Assembly (NCBI GenBank): GCA_029938185.1
Contig: JAOZVK010000251.1
Coordinates: 1 to 8,175, forward strand
DNA: 8,175 nucleotides
Reading direction: 5' to 3'
DNA from: Bacteroidales bacterium
Lineage (GTDB): Bacteria; Bacteroidota; Bacteroidia; Bacteroidales; JAOZVK01
Part shown: positions 1 to 7,500 of the stretch, piece after piece
Layout of the letters: each line of letters starts with the position of its first letter
How positions within the stretch are numbered: the first letter of the stretch is position 1
Notes under the pieces: generated by a model
The model's database searches: none
The model's input: only the letters and a program-made list of their open reading frames with translations
Told to the model about the DNA's origin: nothing
Translations under genes and position numbers: made by a program

Positions 1-707
1 AAAAATCTATCTAAAAGTTTCTGCGATTTTTTAAAAAGTGTTAATTTATCGTATTGAGGATTGTTTTTTACAAGATTTTCAAATATTTTGTCTTTAAAAT
101 GCTTGTAATCTGCATAAAGTTGAGTAGAAATTTCATTTTCGTGAAATTTTGTTTCTTGTTTTAGTTTTTCGGGTAGTCCACTAAAAATACTCTCTTGGCT
201 CAACAGAAGATACAAAAGTTTAAATTGCTCTTTGTTTAATTGGAACAAATTAAATTCTTCGTATTCAGTCGCATTATCCACGTAAAACCGCAAACTTTGA
301 AAGTTTGAAGTTATCACATATTTACAATCGGGCTGATTGTTTTTATATCCAAACGCTTGTTCTTTTATGCTTTCAAGATTTTTTGTTTTTGTTGATTTAA
401 GTTCAATTACGCCAATTGCGTTACCGTTTTTCAGAATTGCTCCGTCTGCTTTTCGTGCATCTTTTTGGTTTTTAAATTCGGTTGTCAGATTGAAATTTTT
501 ATCAGGATTTATGGTAAATCCCAAAGTTTCCACAAAAATTTCACGCAAAAATCCTTCTTGGTAATTTTCTTCTTTGAGTTGCATTATATTTGCCAATCTC
601 AATTTATCACCGTAGAATTTTTGAAAGTTTTCAAAAGCCTTATCTACTTTTTTGGTATCAAGGTTTTTGAGATATTTGTTTGTTACTGATTTTTGGAATA
701 ATGACAT
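1..707 (-). CDS. Type IIG-like restriction-modification protein, N-terminal part (runs off left edge)
   Basis: The minus-strand frame is open from the ATG at 705-707 to the window edge, giving 235 residues with the C-terminus missing. Residues 85-104 hold KADGA (D88) and, 13 residues later, VIELK (E102, K104). This is the D...ExK arrangement of a PD-(D/E)XK nuclease. It is followed by QAFGY (Q117) and by CKYVITSNFQSLRFY. The same landmarks occur in the same order in the N-terminus of the complete enzyme at 4573-7761 (KADGA, VIELK, QAFMY, CKWIIVSNFLEIRLY). By analogy the missing part should carry the adenine methyltransferase and target-recognition regions, but none of that is visible. The start is supported by a TATCTTTG promoter element 18 bp upstream; there is no Shine-Dalgarno sequence. 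Its codons use more G/C at third positions than the related gene, suggesting a separate origin. Alternatives are a BREX PglX-like methylase or a truncated remnant. Confidence 0.75.
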   Translation of the reverse strand, partial: MSLFQKSVTNKYLKNLDTKKVDKAFENFQKFYGDKLRLANIMQLKEENYQEGFLREIFVETLGFTINPDKNFNLTTEFKNQKDARKADGAILKNGNAIGVIELKSTKTKNLESIKEQAFGYKNNQPDCKYVITSNFQSLRFYVDNATEYEEFNLFQLNKEQFKLLYLLLSQESIFSGLPEKLKQETKFHENEISTQLYADYKHFKDKIFENLVKNNPQYDKLTLFKKSQKLLDRF

Positions 708-725
708 ATTTTATTGATTAAAATG

Positions 726-733
726 CAAAGATA
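726..733 (-). promoter_or_regulatory. Bacteroidota-type -7 promoter element (TATCTTTG)
   Basis: Read on the minus strand, this is TATCTTTG, an exact match to the Bacteroidota -7 consensus TAnnTTTG. It lies 18 bp upstream of the ATG at 707, a normal short leader. No clear TTTG-type -33 element was found at the expected 17-23 bp spacing, where the sequence is almost pure A/T tract. The element overlaps one arm of the hairpin at 730-754. Confidence 0.45.
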
Positions 734-754
734 AAAAAACGAAGTTTTTTTATC
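730..754. repeat. Perfect 11-bp inverted repeat with 3-nt loop, overlapping promoter
   Basis: GATAAAAAAAC, loop GAA, GTTTTTTTATC: an exact 11-bp stem made almost only of A-T pairs and closed by one C-G pair. It partly overlaps the TATCTTTG element at 726-733. It could be a binding site for a dimeric regulator or a weak bidirectional terminator between repeat 1 and the gene at 1-707. The function is inference only. Confidence 0.45.
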
Positions 755-814
755 TTCTTTTTTTTGTTTTTTTTTGTTTCTCTCGTTTTCTGTTTAGCGT
801 TTTTTTGCAGTTGC

Positions 815-928
815 ACATATCGGAAATGTACTGGCGTAGGTGGTGTTTTTTGTTTTTTTTGCTGAATGAGCGCAAGCGAATGAAGCAAAAAAACAAAAAT
901 ACCACTTACGACCAGTACAATGTTATGT
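815..928 (-). repeat. attC-like palindromic repeat 1 (left outer box degenerate)
   Basis: This is a long imperfect palindrome. On the plus strand it reads ACATATC (815-821), GGAAA, TGTACTGG (827-834), a long stem, CCAGTACA (912-919), AT, GTTATGT (922-928). The inner stem (CGTAGGTGGT against ACCACTTACG, then T-rich against A-rich) leads to an apex containing ATGAGCGCAAGCGAATGAAG. It matches repeats 2-4 in box order, in the 5-nt against 2-nt spacer asymmetry, and in one unpaired A next to the right inner box. Its left outer box is ATATC instead of ATAAC, so terminal pairing is broken. It lies 3' of the membrane-protein gene at 2194-2763 but is separated from it by the tandem repeats. Confidence 0.8.
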
Positions 929-1115
929 TTCCTATCTTCCGTCTATCAATCGTCTCGATATTTGACTTATCTATCTGATTTACAAGAATGAAATCGTTTG
1001 GCAATAAATTTTAAAAGCGAAGCGTTAAAATATATTGTCAGACTATTTTATTCTAATTTGTCTGAAAAATCAATCTGTTATCAAAATAATTTATCGACAC
1101 AAAACAGGAAACATA
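924..1115. repeat. 192-bp imperfect palindrome (MITE-like), overlapping the end of repeat 1
   Basis: The terminal arms TATGTTTCCT (924-933) and AGGAAACATA (1106-1115) are perfectly complementary. The symmetry holds without net insertions to the centre, where ATTTTAA (1008-1014) and TTAAAAT (1025-1031) enclose a 10-nt loop, AAGCGAAGCG. By hand alignment about two thirds of the arm positions pair, with the best stretches at the ends and in the inner 30 bp. No gene is inside. It could be a miniature inverted-repeat element inserted next to repeat 1, or a decayed relative of the palindromic repeats. No target-site duplication was recognised. Confidence 0.6.
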
Positions 1116-1235
1116 GTGTTGATTATTAATTGTTTATATTTGAAAATATTGTGAAATAACCTTAAATTATCAAAGATTTAAAATACAAAATATTATAAAA
1201 TTGTCAAAATATAATTACCTTTTTTTTATTTAAAA

Positions 1236-2135
1236 ATCAATCTTTTAGTAAATATCTGAAATTTTCGGGCTTGCGCAAAATTTACAAAATCTATCGAACT
1301 GTAAAAAAAACGATTTACGTTTCGATTTACAAAAATCTTATCAAACTGCGTTTCTACCTGAAACTGGATTGAATTTTACATTTTCAAGTTGTAAAAACTT
1401 TATTAAATTGTCTAAATATCAATCTTTTAGTAAATATTTTAAATTTTCGAACTTGCGCAATATTTACAAAATGTTTTAAATCTATCAAACCGTAAAAAAA
1501 ATGATTAGAGTTTCAATTTTATAAAACTTATCAAACGGAGTTTCTACTCGAAACTGAATTGAAATTTACATTTTCAAGTTGTGAAAACCTTGTCAAATTG
1601 TTTAAATATCAATCTTTTAGTAAATATTTTAAATTTTCGAACTTGCGCAATATTTACAAAATGTTTTAAATCTATCAAACCGTAAAAAAAATGATTAGAG
1701 TTTCAATTTTATAAAACTTATCAAACGGAGTTTCTACTCGAAACTGAATTGAAATTTACATTTTCAAGTTGTGAAAACCTTGTCAAATTGTTTAAATATC
1801 AATATTTTAGTAAATATCTACAATTTTCGAACTTGCGCAAAATTTACAAAATATTTTAAATCTATCAAACCGTAAAAAAATGATTAGAGTTTCAATTTTA
1901 TAAAAACTTATCAAACAGCATTTCTACTCGAAACTGAATTGAAATTTGCATTTTCAAGTTGTAAAAACCTTGTCAAATTGCTTAAATATCAATCTTATAG
2001 TAAATATCTGAAATTTTCGAATTTGCGCAAAATTTACAAAATATTTCAACCTTATCGAACCGTAAAAAGTGGTTTTGAACTTTCAATTTATGAAAATTTA
2101 TCAAACTGCGTTTCTACTCGAAACTATATTAAAAA
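1236..2135. repeat. Five tandem copies of a ~190-bp AT-rich unit
   Basis: Units begin with ATCAATMTTWTAGTAAATAT at 1236, 1418, 1608, 1798 and 1988, giving periods of 182, 190, 190 and 190 bp; the last unit fades out near 2135. Units 2 and 3 (1418-1607 and 1608-1797) appear identical over all 190 bp, so one duplication is recent. The others are diverged. Every unit keeps the palindrome TTGCGCAA (1271, 1453, 1643, 1833, 2023) and a hairpin-forming GTTTC/GAAAC pair (ATTTC/GAAAC in unit 4), with several ATCAAAC motifs. The period of 190 is not a multiple of three and all frames contain stops, so coding is unlikely. The stretch 1116-1235 before the array is AT-rich and shows nothing else. Confidence 0.9.
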
Positions 2136-2193
2136 TTTATATTTTTCCGTAATTAATCACAATATTACAGAAAAATACATATTTTCATTGTTT

Positions 2194-2763
2194 TTAATTA
2201 AAAAATCTTATTGTTCCTTTTATCTTTGTTTCTTTTCTATCCCCAAAGACAAAATTAAGTCCGCTCTCATTTTCTGACATAAATAAATCATGTCCTTTAT
2301 TTACTCTCCATTTAGAAGGTTTTGCATTACTTAATTTTATATCTAAAAATCTCAATATATTTGGGTCGCTTTCTATATAATACGAAATTTTAATAGTTCC
2401 TGAATTATCAGTAACTTCAACTAACCCCAAAGATTTATCTACAACTTTTTTTGTAAAACATCCAGAAAGAAGCTTTTCGCTGAGAAGTTTATCAGTTCCT
2501 ACTTGAAAAGCTTTTATTTCTAATTTACTATAATTACAATTTTCTTCTTTTGAATTGTCTGTGCTAATAGAATTGTTGGAAGATGATTTATTATCATTAC
2601 CAAGATTTGCTATTACAATTAATGCAATTAAGACTGTTGCTGTAATTTTCCACCATTTAGCAATTGTTTGTGATTTCCATAAGGCATAAAGTCCAATTGG
2701 GAAAAATATTATTAATAATAAATTAGTTAAAATCTTATTGTTATACCATTTTTTTTGTTCCAT
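2194..2763 (-). CDS. Small membrane-anchored protein of unknown function
   Basis: 189 residues. I do not recognise the family. Two hydrophobic helices lie near the N-terminus, about residues 11-29 (with FFPIGLYALWKS at the end of the first) and 38-54 (TATVLIALIVIANL). A short hydrophilic hairpin containing KWWK separates them. A Ser/Asn/Asp-rich linker follows (55-75), then a soluble domain of about 115 residues rich in predicted beta strands, with two cysteines (C76, C102) that could form a disulfide if it lies outside the cytoplasm. The FPIGLY-LWKS and KWWKI pattern is common in small Bacteroidota inner-membrane proteins. The start is the only ATG ahead of the first helix. There is no Shine-Dalgarno sequence, only an A-rich leader. 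No promoter was convincing. Downstream, the tandem repeats begin within about 60 bp. Confidence 0.7.
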   Translation of the reverse strand: MEQKKWYNNKILTNLLLIIFFPIGLYALWKSQTIAKWWKITATVLIALIVIANLGNDNKSSSNNSISTDNSKEENCNYSKLEIKAFQVGTDKLLSEKLLSGCFTKKVVDKSLGLVEVTDNSGTIKISYYIESDPNILRFLDIKLSNAKPSKWRVNKGHDLFMSENESGLNFVFGDRKETKIKGTIRFFN

Positions 2764-2892
2764 TTTATTTTAGCTTTAAAATTAATATTTTATTTAGTTT
2801 TATTGATGATTATAAAAAAAGATATTTTTAATGTGGTGGCTCTCTTGTCATATTACTTTTTATTTTTATTTTAAATTTCATAAAGTGAATGA

Positions 2893-3003
2893 AACATAAC
2901 GGAAATGGGTTGGCGGAATTGGTGTTTTTGTAGCTTGCGAAATGAGCGAAGCGAATGAAGCAAGCTACAAAAATACCAATTACGACCAAACCAATGTTAT
3001 GTT
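2893..3003 (-). repeat. attC-like palindromic repeat 2
   Basis: Outer boxes AACATAAC (2893-2900) and GTTATGTT (2996-3003) pair perfectly over 8 bp. Inner boxes are TGGGTTGG (2906-2913) and CCAAACCA (2986-2993), with one mismatch. The left spacer is GGAAA (5 nt) and the right spacer AT (2 nt). The middle stem (CGGAATTGGTGTTTTTGTAG against CTACAAAAATACCAATTACG) carries one unpaired A next to the right inner box. The apex 2932-2964 is a 33-nt block identical to that of repeat 4. It lies about 200 bp 3' of the secreted-protein gene and upstream of the membrane-protein gene. It could also act as a transcription terminator. Confidence 0.85.
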
Positions 3004-3011
3004 TTCTGTCT

Positions 3012-3040
3012 ATCAATCAGTTATCCAAATAATTTATCGA
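3012..3040. repeat. 29-bp dispersed repeat, second copy of 1069-1097
   Basis: This stretch matches 1069-1097 at 27 of 29 positions (ATCAATC, then GTTATC, then AAATAATTTATCGA). Both copies lie on the same side of an attC-like repeat: this one 9 bp beyond repeat 2, the other inside the right arm of the palindrome next to repeat 1. The sequence directly after the two attC-like repeats is also similar (GTTATGTTT ... GTCTATCAATC). The rest of 3041-3210 shows no gene and only AT-rich sequence. Confidence 0.6.
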
Positions 3041-3210
3041 TTTGCGAAATTTTATGAAAACTATAAATTTATCGTTAACTATATCGTTTTGTAGTGGTTT
3101 TGAAACATAATTTTTTCAACTTATACCGATGTTTACTTATTGTTAAATCTGTCATACTTAGCACTTTACCAACCTTAAACTATAGACCTTGTTGTGTGTA
3201 GTAATTCTTA

Positions 3211-4287
3211 TTAAAAGTCATTGAGATTTTTCTTCTCGTTTACTTTTTCTTTAAATTCTTTTAATTCAACACTTTCATATTCAATCATTAATTGTATTTT
3301 ATAATTTTCCCCAGATAACATAATTGTAATTTCTGATTTTTCAGTTTCCCAAGTTGAATAATATAAAAGATGTCCTAAACTTACAGCAAATCCCCATCGA
3401 GAATAATCATCTTGATAAAGGTCATTTTTCCAAATCTTTTTATCTTTTTTAGGTTTGCCGTATTTCTTTACTAAAAGGTCTTTTAATGTATTATAATCAC
3501 TGATATAGTCGTTTTTATTCGAATGTTCCTCTGTTGCTAAATAGCGACCAGTTGTAAGTTTATTTTCTGTAAATAAATATCCAACAATCATTTCTATTCC
3601 TGAAATTGTCGTTTCATATGCTAACAATGTCTTACTTTCATCAATAACTTCTAATTTCTCACTTGTTTTAACACCTGAAATTGAACTTCCCCAATCGCTT
3701 GTCCTAAATCCAGAGGTCGAAAAATTAGATAATGCTTTATTGTTTCTCATCTCATCTTCAACAGAACTTAATTCTTTACTGGAATATTCTATTACTGTTT
3801 TTAAATCATAATTTTCACCGTTTAAGATATAGAAAACACTTGTCTTTTCTGTTTCCCAAGATGAATAGTAAGTTAAATGACCAAGACTTACAGCAAATCC
3901 CCACTGAGAATAATCATCTTTATACAAATCATTTTTCCATATCTTTTCATCTTCTTTCGGTATGCCATATTTTTTTTGTAGTAATTCTTTAATTGAGTTA
4001 AAATCACTTATATAATCGTTTTTATTTGAATGTTCTTCAATGATTGAATATTTTGCTCTTGTCAATTTGTCGCCTGCAAAAATATAAATCACAAAACTTT
4101 GGTATCCCGCTAAATCTGCTCGATAAGCGAGAATATCATCAGTTTCTTTTATTATTTTACTCGTTTCAGTTTGTTTAACTTGGGCTTTTGTCATACCCCA
4201 AGTTGTTTTACGGAAATCTTGTCCATAAATTAATCCACTTATCATTAAGATTAGGATTGTAAAAATCATTGTCTTCTTTTTCATCAT
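3211..4287 (-). CDS. Secreted protein with two copies of a ~150-residue domain, function unknown
   Basis: 358 residues from the ATG at 4285-4287. An ATG 42 bp further upstream (4329) would add a charged 14-residue leader before the signal peptide, so it is rejected. Residues 1-23 (MMKKKTMIF...SGLIYGQ) form a signal peptide with no lipobox cysteine, predicting export to the periplasm. Two tandem domains follow, about 25-173 and 194-342, offset by 169 residues. Each starts with F-R-x-x-x-W-G (W30, W199) and contains EEHSNKNDYISD (about 84 and 253), a KKYG-P-K helix end, KIWKNDLY-DDYS-WGFAVSLGHL (W129, W298) and a terminal EYSSKEL/EYESVEL strand. The WGM-x-x-x-x-V opening resembles that of many small secreted bacterial proteins. 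No catalytic motif is visible. The DNA of the two halves has diverged, so the duplication is not recent. Confidence 0.75.
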   Translation of the reverse strand: MMKKKTMIFTILILMISGLIYGQDFRKTTWGMTKAQVKQTETSKIIKETDDILAYRADLAGYQSFVIYIFAGDKLTRAKYSIIEEHSNKNDYISDFNSIKELLQKKYGIPKEDEKIWKNDLYKDDYSQWGFAVSLGHLTYYSSWETEKTSVFYILNGENYDLKTVIEYSSKELSSVEDEMRNNKALSNFSTSGFRTSDWGSSISGVKTSEKLEVIDESKTLLAYETTISGIEMIVGYLFTENKLTTGRYLATEEHSNKNDYISDYNTLKDLLVKKYGKPKKDKKIWKNDLYQDDYSRWGFAVSLGHLLYYSTWETEKSEITIMLSGENYKIQLMIEYESVELKEFKEKVNEKKNLNDF

Positions 4288-4369
4288 ATAACTTTTTAAT
4301 TTTTGTTTCGTTCGCCTTATTACACACACGAAACCGTTGTTTTTTAGTCGTTAAAATATCTTGTATTTA

Positions 4370-4402
4370 GAAACGTAATCCCTGTTTTAAAAATTTATCA
4401 AA
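4370..4402 (-). promoter_or_regulatory. Possible Bacteroidota promoter for the secreted-protein gene
   Basis: On the minus strand TTTG (4399-4402) is followed after 21 bp by TACGTTTC (4370-4377), a one-mismatch fit to TAnnTTTG with spacing in the normal 17-23 range. The start codon is 82 bp downstream. In such AT-rich DNA chance matches are common, so this is tentative. Confidence 0.3.
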
Positions 4403-4469
4403 CTGTAAATTTTCTGTTTTTTTTTTATCTCTTTTCTGTCTATTTTATTTTATGTAATTTGCATTAAAC

Positions 4470-4567
4470 ATAACGGAAATGTGCTGGTGGCGGTGGTTTT
4501 GTAGTTTTTTTGAGTGCGAAGCACGAAAAAAACACTACAAAACCACTGACACCCAGCACAATGTTAT
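4470..4567 (-). repeat. attC-like palindromic repeat 3
   Basis: ATAAC (4470-4474), GGAAA, TGTGCTGG (4480-4487) pair with CCAGCACA (4553-4560), AT, GTTAT (4563-4567). Both inner boxes match over all 8 bp. The middle stem contains a perfect 12-bp GTGGTTTTGTAG/CTACAAAACCAC pairing. The apex differs from the other copies: GTGC-GAA-GCAC between T-rich and A-rich arms. There is one unpaired C next to the right inner box. The right end lies 5 bp beyond the stop codon of the restriction-modification gene, so on that gene's strand the hairpin is immediately 3' of it and could also end its transcript. Confidence 0.9.
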
Positions 4568-4572
4568 AATTA

Positions 4573-7500
4573 TTAGTATTCTACATTCTGTTCTACTATT
4601 TTTATTTCGTCTTTTGTTAAATTGTATAATTTATAAATAATACTATCAATACTTTTGGTAATTCTGTTAATTTCATTGATATAAGGAATAACAGTCTCTT
4701 TTTCATTAATAAAGAATGTTTGCCATTCCTTTTTCTTTGGCATATTCCATTTAACCTTATTTTTTTCAAGTTCTTCACTAAATTCTGTCCAATTTAAATC
4801 ATGCCACCTTTTTAATTGTTTACTTGCTTGCTTTATTTTAAAATCACTTTCAATAAGACCAATGAAATTTTGTTTGTTTTGGAAAACTATATCATGTAAT
4901 TTTAATAATTCATTTATTTTATCTTCTATTTTTTTTTGTTCTGTATCCGAAATAGTTTTTATAGGTAATTGACTTAGATAAACTTTTTTTACTTCCGCAA
5001 ATAAACGTCCTTTTTCATTTGCAATATTTTGATAAATATAATTTAGTAATTTACTGTTTAGTAGTGCTAATATATATTTAAGTTTATAATCATCTTTAAC
5101 TTTTCCGACATTATATACATTATTAAGGTTGATATATTGATTGTTATCTAAATGAGCAATAATTTTATCAGATGTTTGTCTTATTATTATTTTTTCGTTT
5201 TCATTAAATGGTGCAGATTGTCTGGGTTCAGCAAGCCATTTGCCGTAGCTTAAATACATTTCTGGTTTTTGTATAAAAGTATATCGGTAAAAGTCCTTGC
5301 CGTTTACACACAGTCGATATGTTGTGTCTTTTTGTTTATTTGATGTAAAAACTTTCTGATTTACAATTTCTCGTGTTTGTTTTGGATTACCTTTTCCTGT
5401 TTGATATGGTTTTATTCCCACAATAATATTTTCTACTGCTTCTGATAGTTTTTCACAGTTTTTATACAACTTTTTAAAATCTATATCATTATTTGACAAA
5501 TCATAACTTCCATCTTTTTTTATAAATGAACTATATGAAAGATTATTGATATTACATTTCTCTGTCTCTTTTTTTTGAATTTTTATATCAATTTTTGATG
5601 GCAAATTTTTAGATTTTTTTATAATCCATGAAACGCTGTCCCCAATATTCGCATCTTTAAAAACTTCATAGCAATACTTTGTAACACCCTCTATTACATA
5701 ATTTTGCATTAATTTCCTTATTTTTTTAAAATAATATTGATAAGTAAATGTTGCAGGTGTTATATATCCAAGATAACCATTTTTATTTAGTAAATCAATT
5801 CCTTTTTCATAAAAAATCACATAAGTATTAGCTTGATATTCAAATGATTGGAATTTGTTTTCAATTTCTTTTATTTCTTCTTCGCTTAGTTCAGCTCCGT
5901 AAGGCGGATTTCCAATTACAATATCAAATCCTCCTTTTGATAGTATTTGCTGGTATTCATTTTGCCAGTTAAAAGCTTTATCTTTTGCTATTTTTATATT
6001 AGATATTAATGAGTTACCACACTTGATATTATCTTTTAAATTTGCTAAGTTGTCATTTCTTGTTGCTGTTTTTAGCCAAAGACCAAGTTTTGTGATTTCG
6101 ACACTTTCATGGTTTAAATCTACTCCGAAAATATTATTTTTGACAATTCGTTTTTTTATTTTCCATGCTTGTAAATCATCAGGTAAAGTATTTATTTCAA
6201 GGTTTAAAGCTCCATTTTTTTTTGATTTTGGTAAAAATCCGTTTAATTTTTGTGTTACATCAATTATAATTTTCCATTCTTTAACGAGGTAATCAAAAGC
6301 TTGGGTTAAGAATGCACCCGAACCACAAGCTGGGTCTATAATAGTTATTGAATTAAGGGTTTTTTTGTATTTTTCCCACAATTCTAACTGTTCTTTTTTC
6401 CCTTCGTTTGAAGTTGCAATTTCTTGGATTTTATTTATTCCGATTTTTTCTTTTTTATCATCTAACCATTTTCCAACTGTATTTTCAACAATATGACGTG
6501 TAATATATTCTGGGGTGTAAAAAATTCCGTATTTTTTCCGTTGGTTTAGTTCTTCTGAAACTTTTTGTTTAACTAAATCATCAATTTTGTCATCTTCTTC
6601 ATTTATATTATTTTCTATTACGTCTTTTTTTAGCTTTTCAATATCACTTATTGAATGTTCAAAAATGTGTCCGAGTATATTAATATTCAAATCACTTTCA
6701 AAATCATAAGTTGAAAGTTTTAAAAGTTTTGAGAGAAAATAATCTTTAATTATTAGCTTATCAATTTCATTTTTTTGTTTGAATAAGCCTCCATTAAATT
6801 TGTGAAGTCTTGGCGGCATTCCTTTATCCATAGCAATAAATAAATTTTTAAGCTGCCTCCAAAGTTCCATATTGTCATTTGTCCATATTTTTTTTGAAAT
6901 TTCTTCAATTTCTTTTAAAATATTAAATGATATTAATTCATAATCTTTTACAACACTAATAAATACTATTCTGTCAATAATTGTTTGTGCAAAATTAATT
7001 AATTCTAATGCAGGAATTTTGTTATTGTGTGTTATCAAATGTCTGACAAATAGTTCTCTTAGTATTTTATAATGTGCATAAAACTCTTCTGATATATTTT
7101 TTTCTTCTTCAATACGATTTTCCAAAGCATATTCTACTACAGAGAGTTGTTTGTCTAAAAAAAGTTGTCCTTTTGAAAGTAAATAGTAAAAACGGTTAAA
7201 TTCTTCATCAATGTTGAGAGAGCTAATATCAAAACTTTCATATTTATTAATATCATTTGCTGCATAAAGTCTTATTTCAAGAAAATTACTGACAATAATC
7301 CATTTACAACTTTTCCCGATTTTGTTAGCATACATAAATGCTTGTTCAACTGGACTTCCTTTAAAGTCTTTTCGATTTTGTGGTTTATCAAGAGGGGTGC
7401 GAGCATTTTTAAGTTCTATTACAACACGTATATCTGTTTTAATATTCTTATTTTTGTCTATTGAAAAAAAACCTAATGCCCCGTCAGCTTTTGAGGCATC

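Noticed and set aside
337..689. Two short plus-strand open frames
   Set aside because: They are antisense shadows of the restriction-modification N-terminus, whose motifs fix the true strand.
1236..2135. CRISPR array
   Set aside because: The whole ~190-bp unit repeats, with no unique spacers between short repeats, and no cas gene is present.
1939..2277. 112-residue open frame on the plus strand
   Set aside because: It runs through the last tandem-repeat unit, the matching frame in the other units has stops, and it overlaps the end of the membrane-protein gene on the opposite strand.
2828..3016. 62-residue open frame on the minus strand
   Set aside because: It lies mostly inside palindromic repeat 2 and has no protein-like pattern.
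3732..3992. Plus-strand open frame of 86 residues
   Set aside because: It is antisense to the secreted two-domain protein and has no coding signature of its own.
4288..4329. Upstream ATG for the secreted protein (14 extra residues)
   Set aside because: It would place RRTKQKLKSY before an otherwise standard signal peptide; the ATGATG at 4282-4287 directly precedes the KKK-hydrophobic core.
6023..6292. Plus-strand open frame of 89 residues (and a similar one at 7322-7537)
   Set aside because: Both are antisense to the complete type IIG enzyme and cover its conserved regions.
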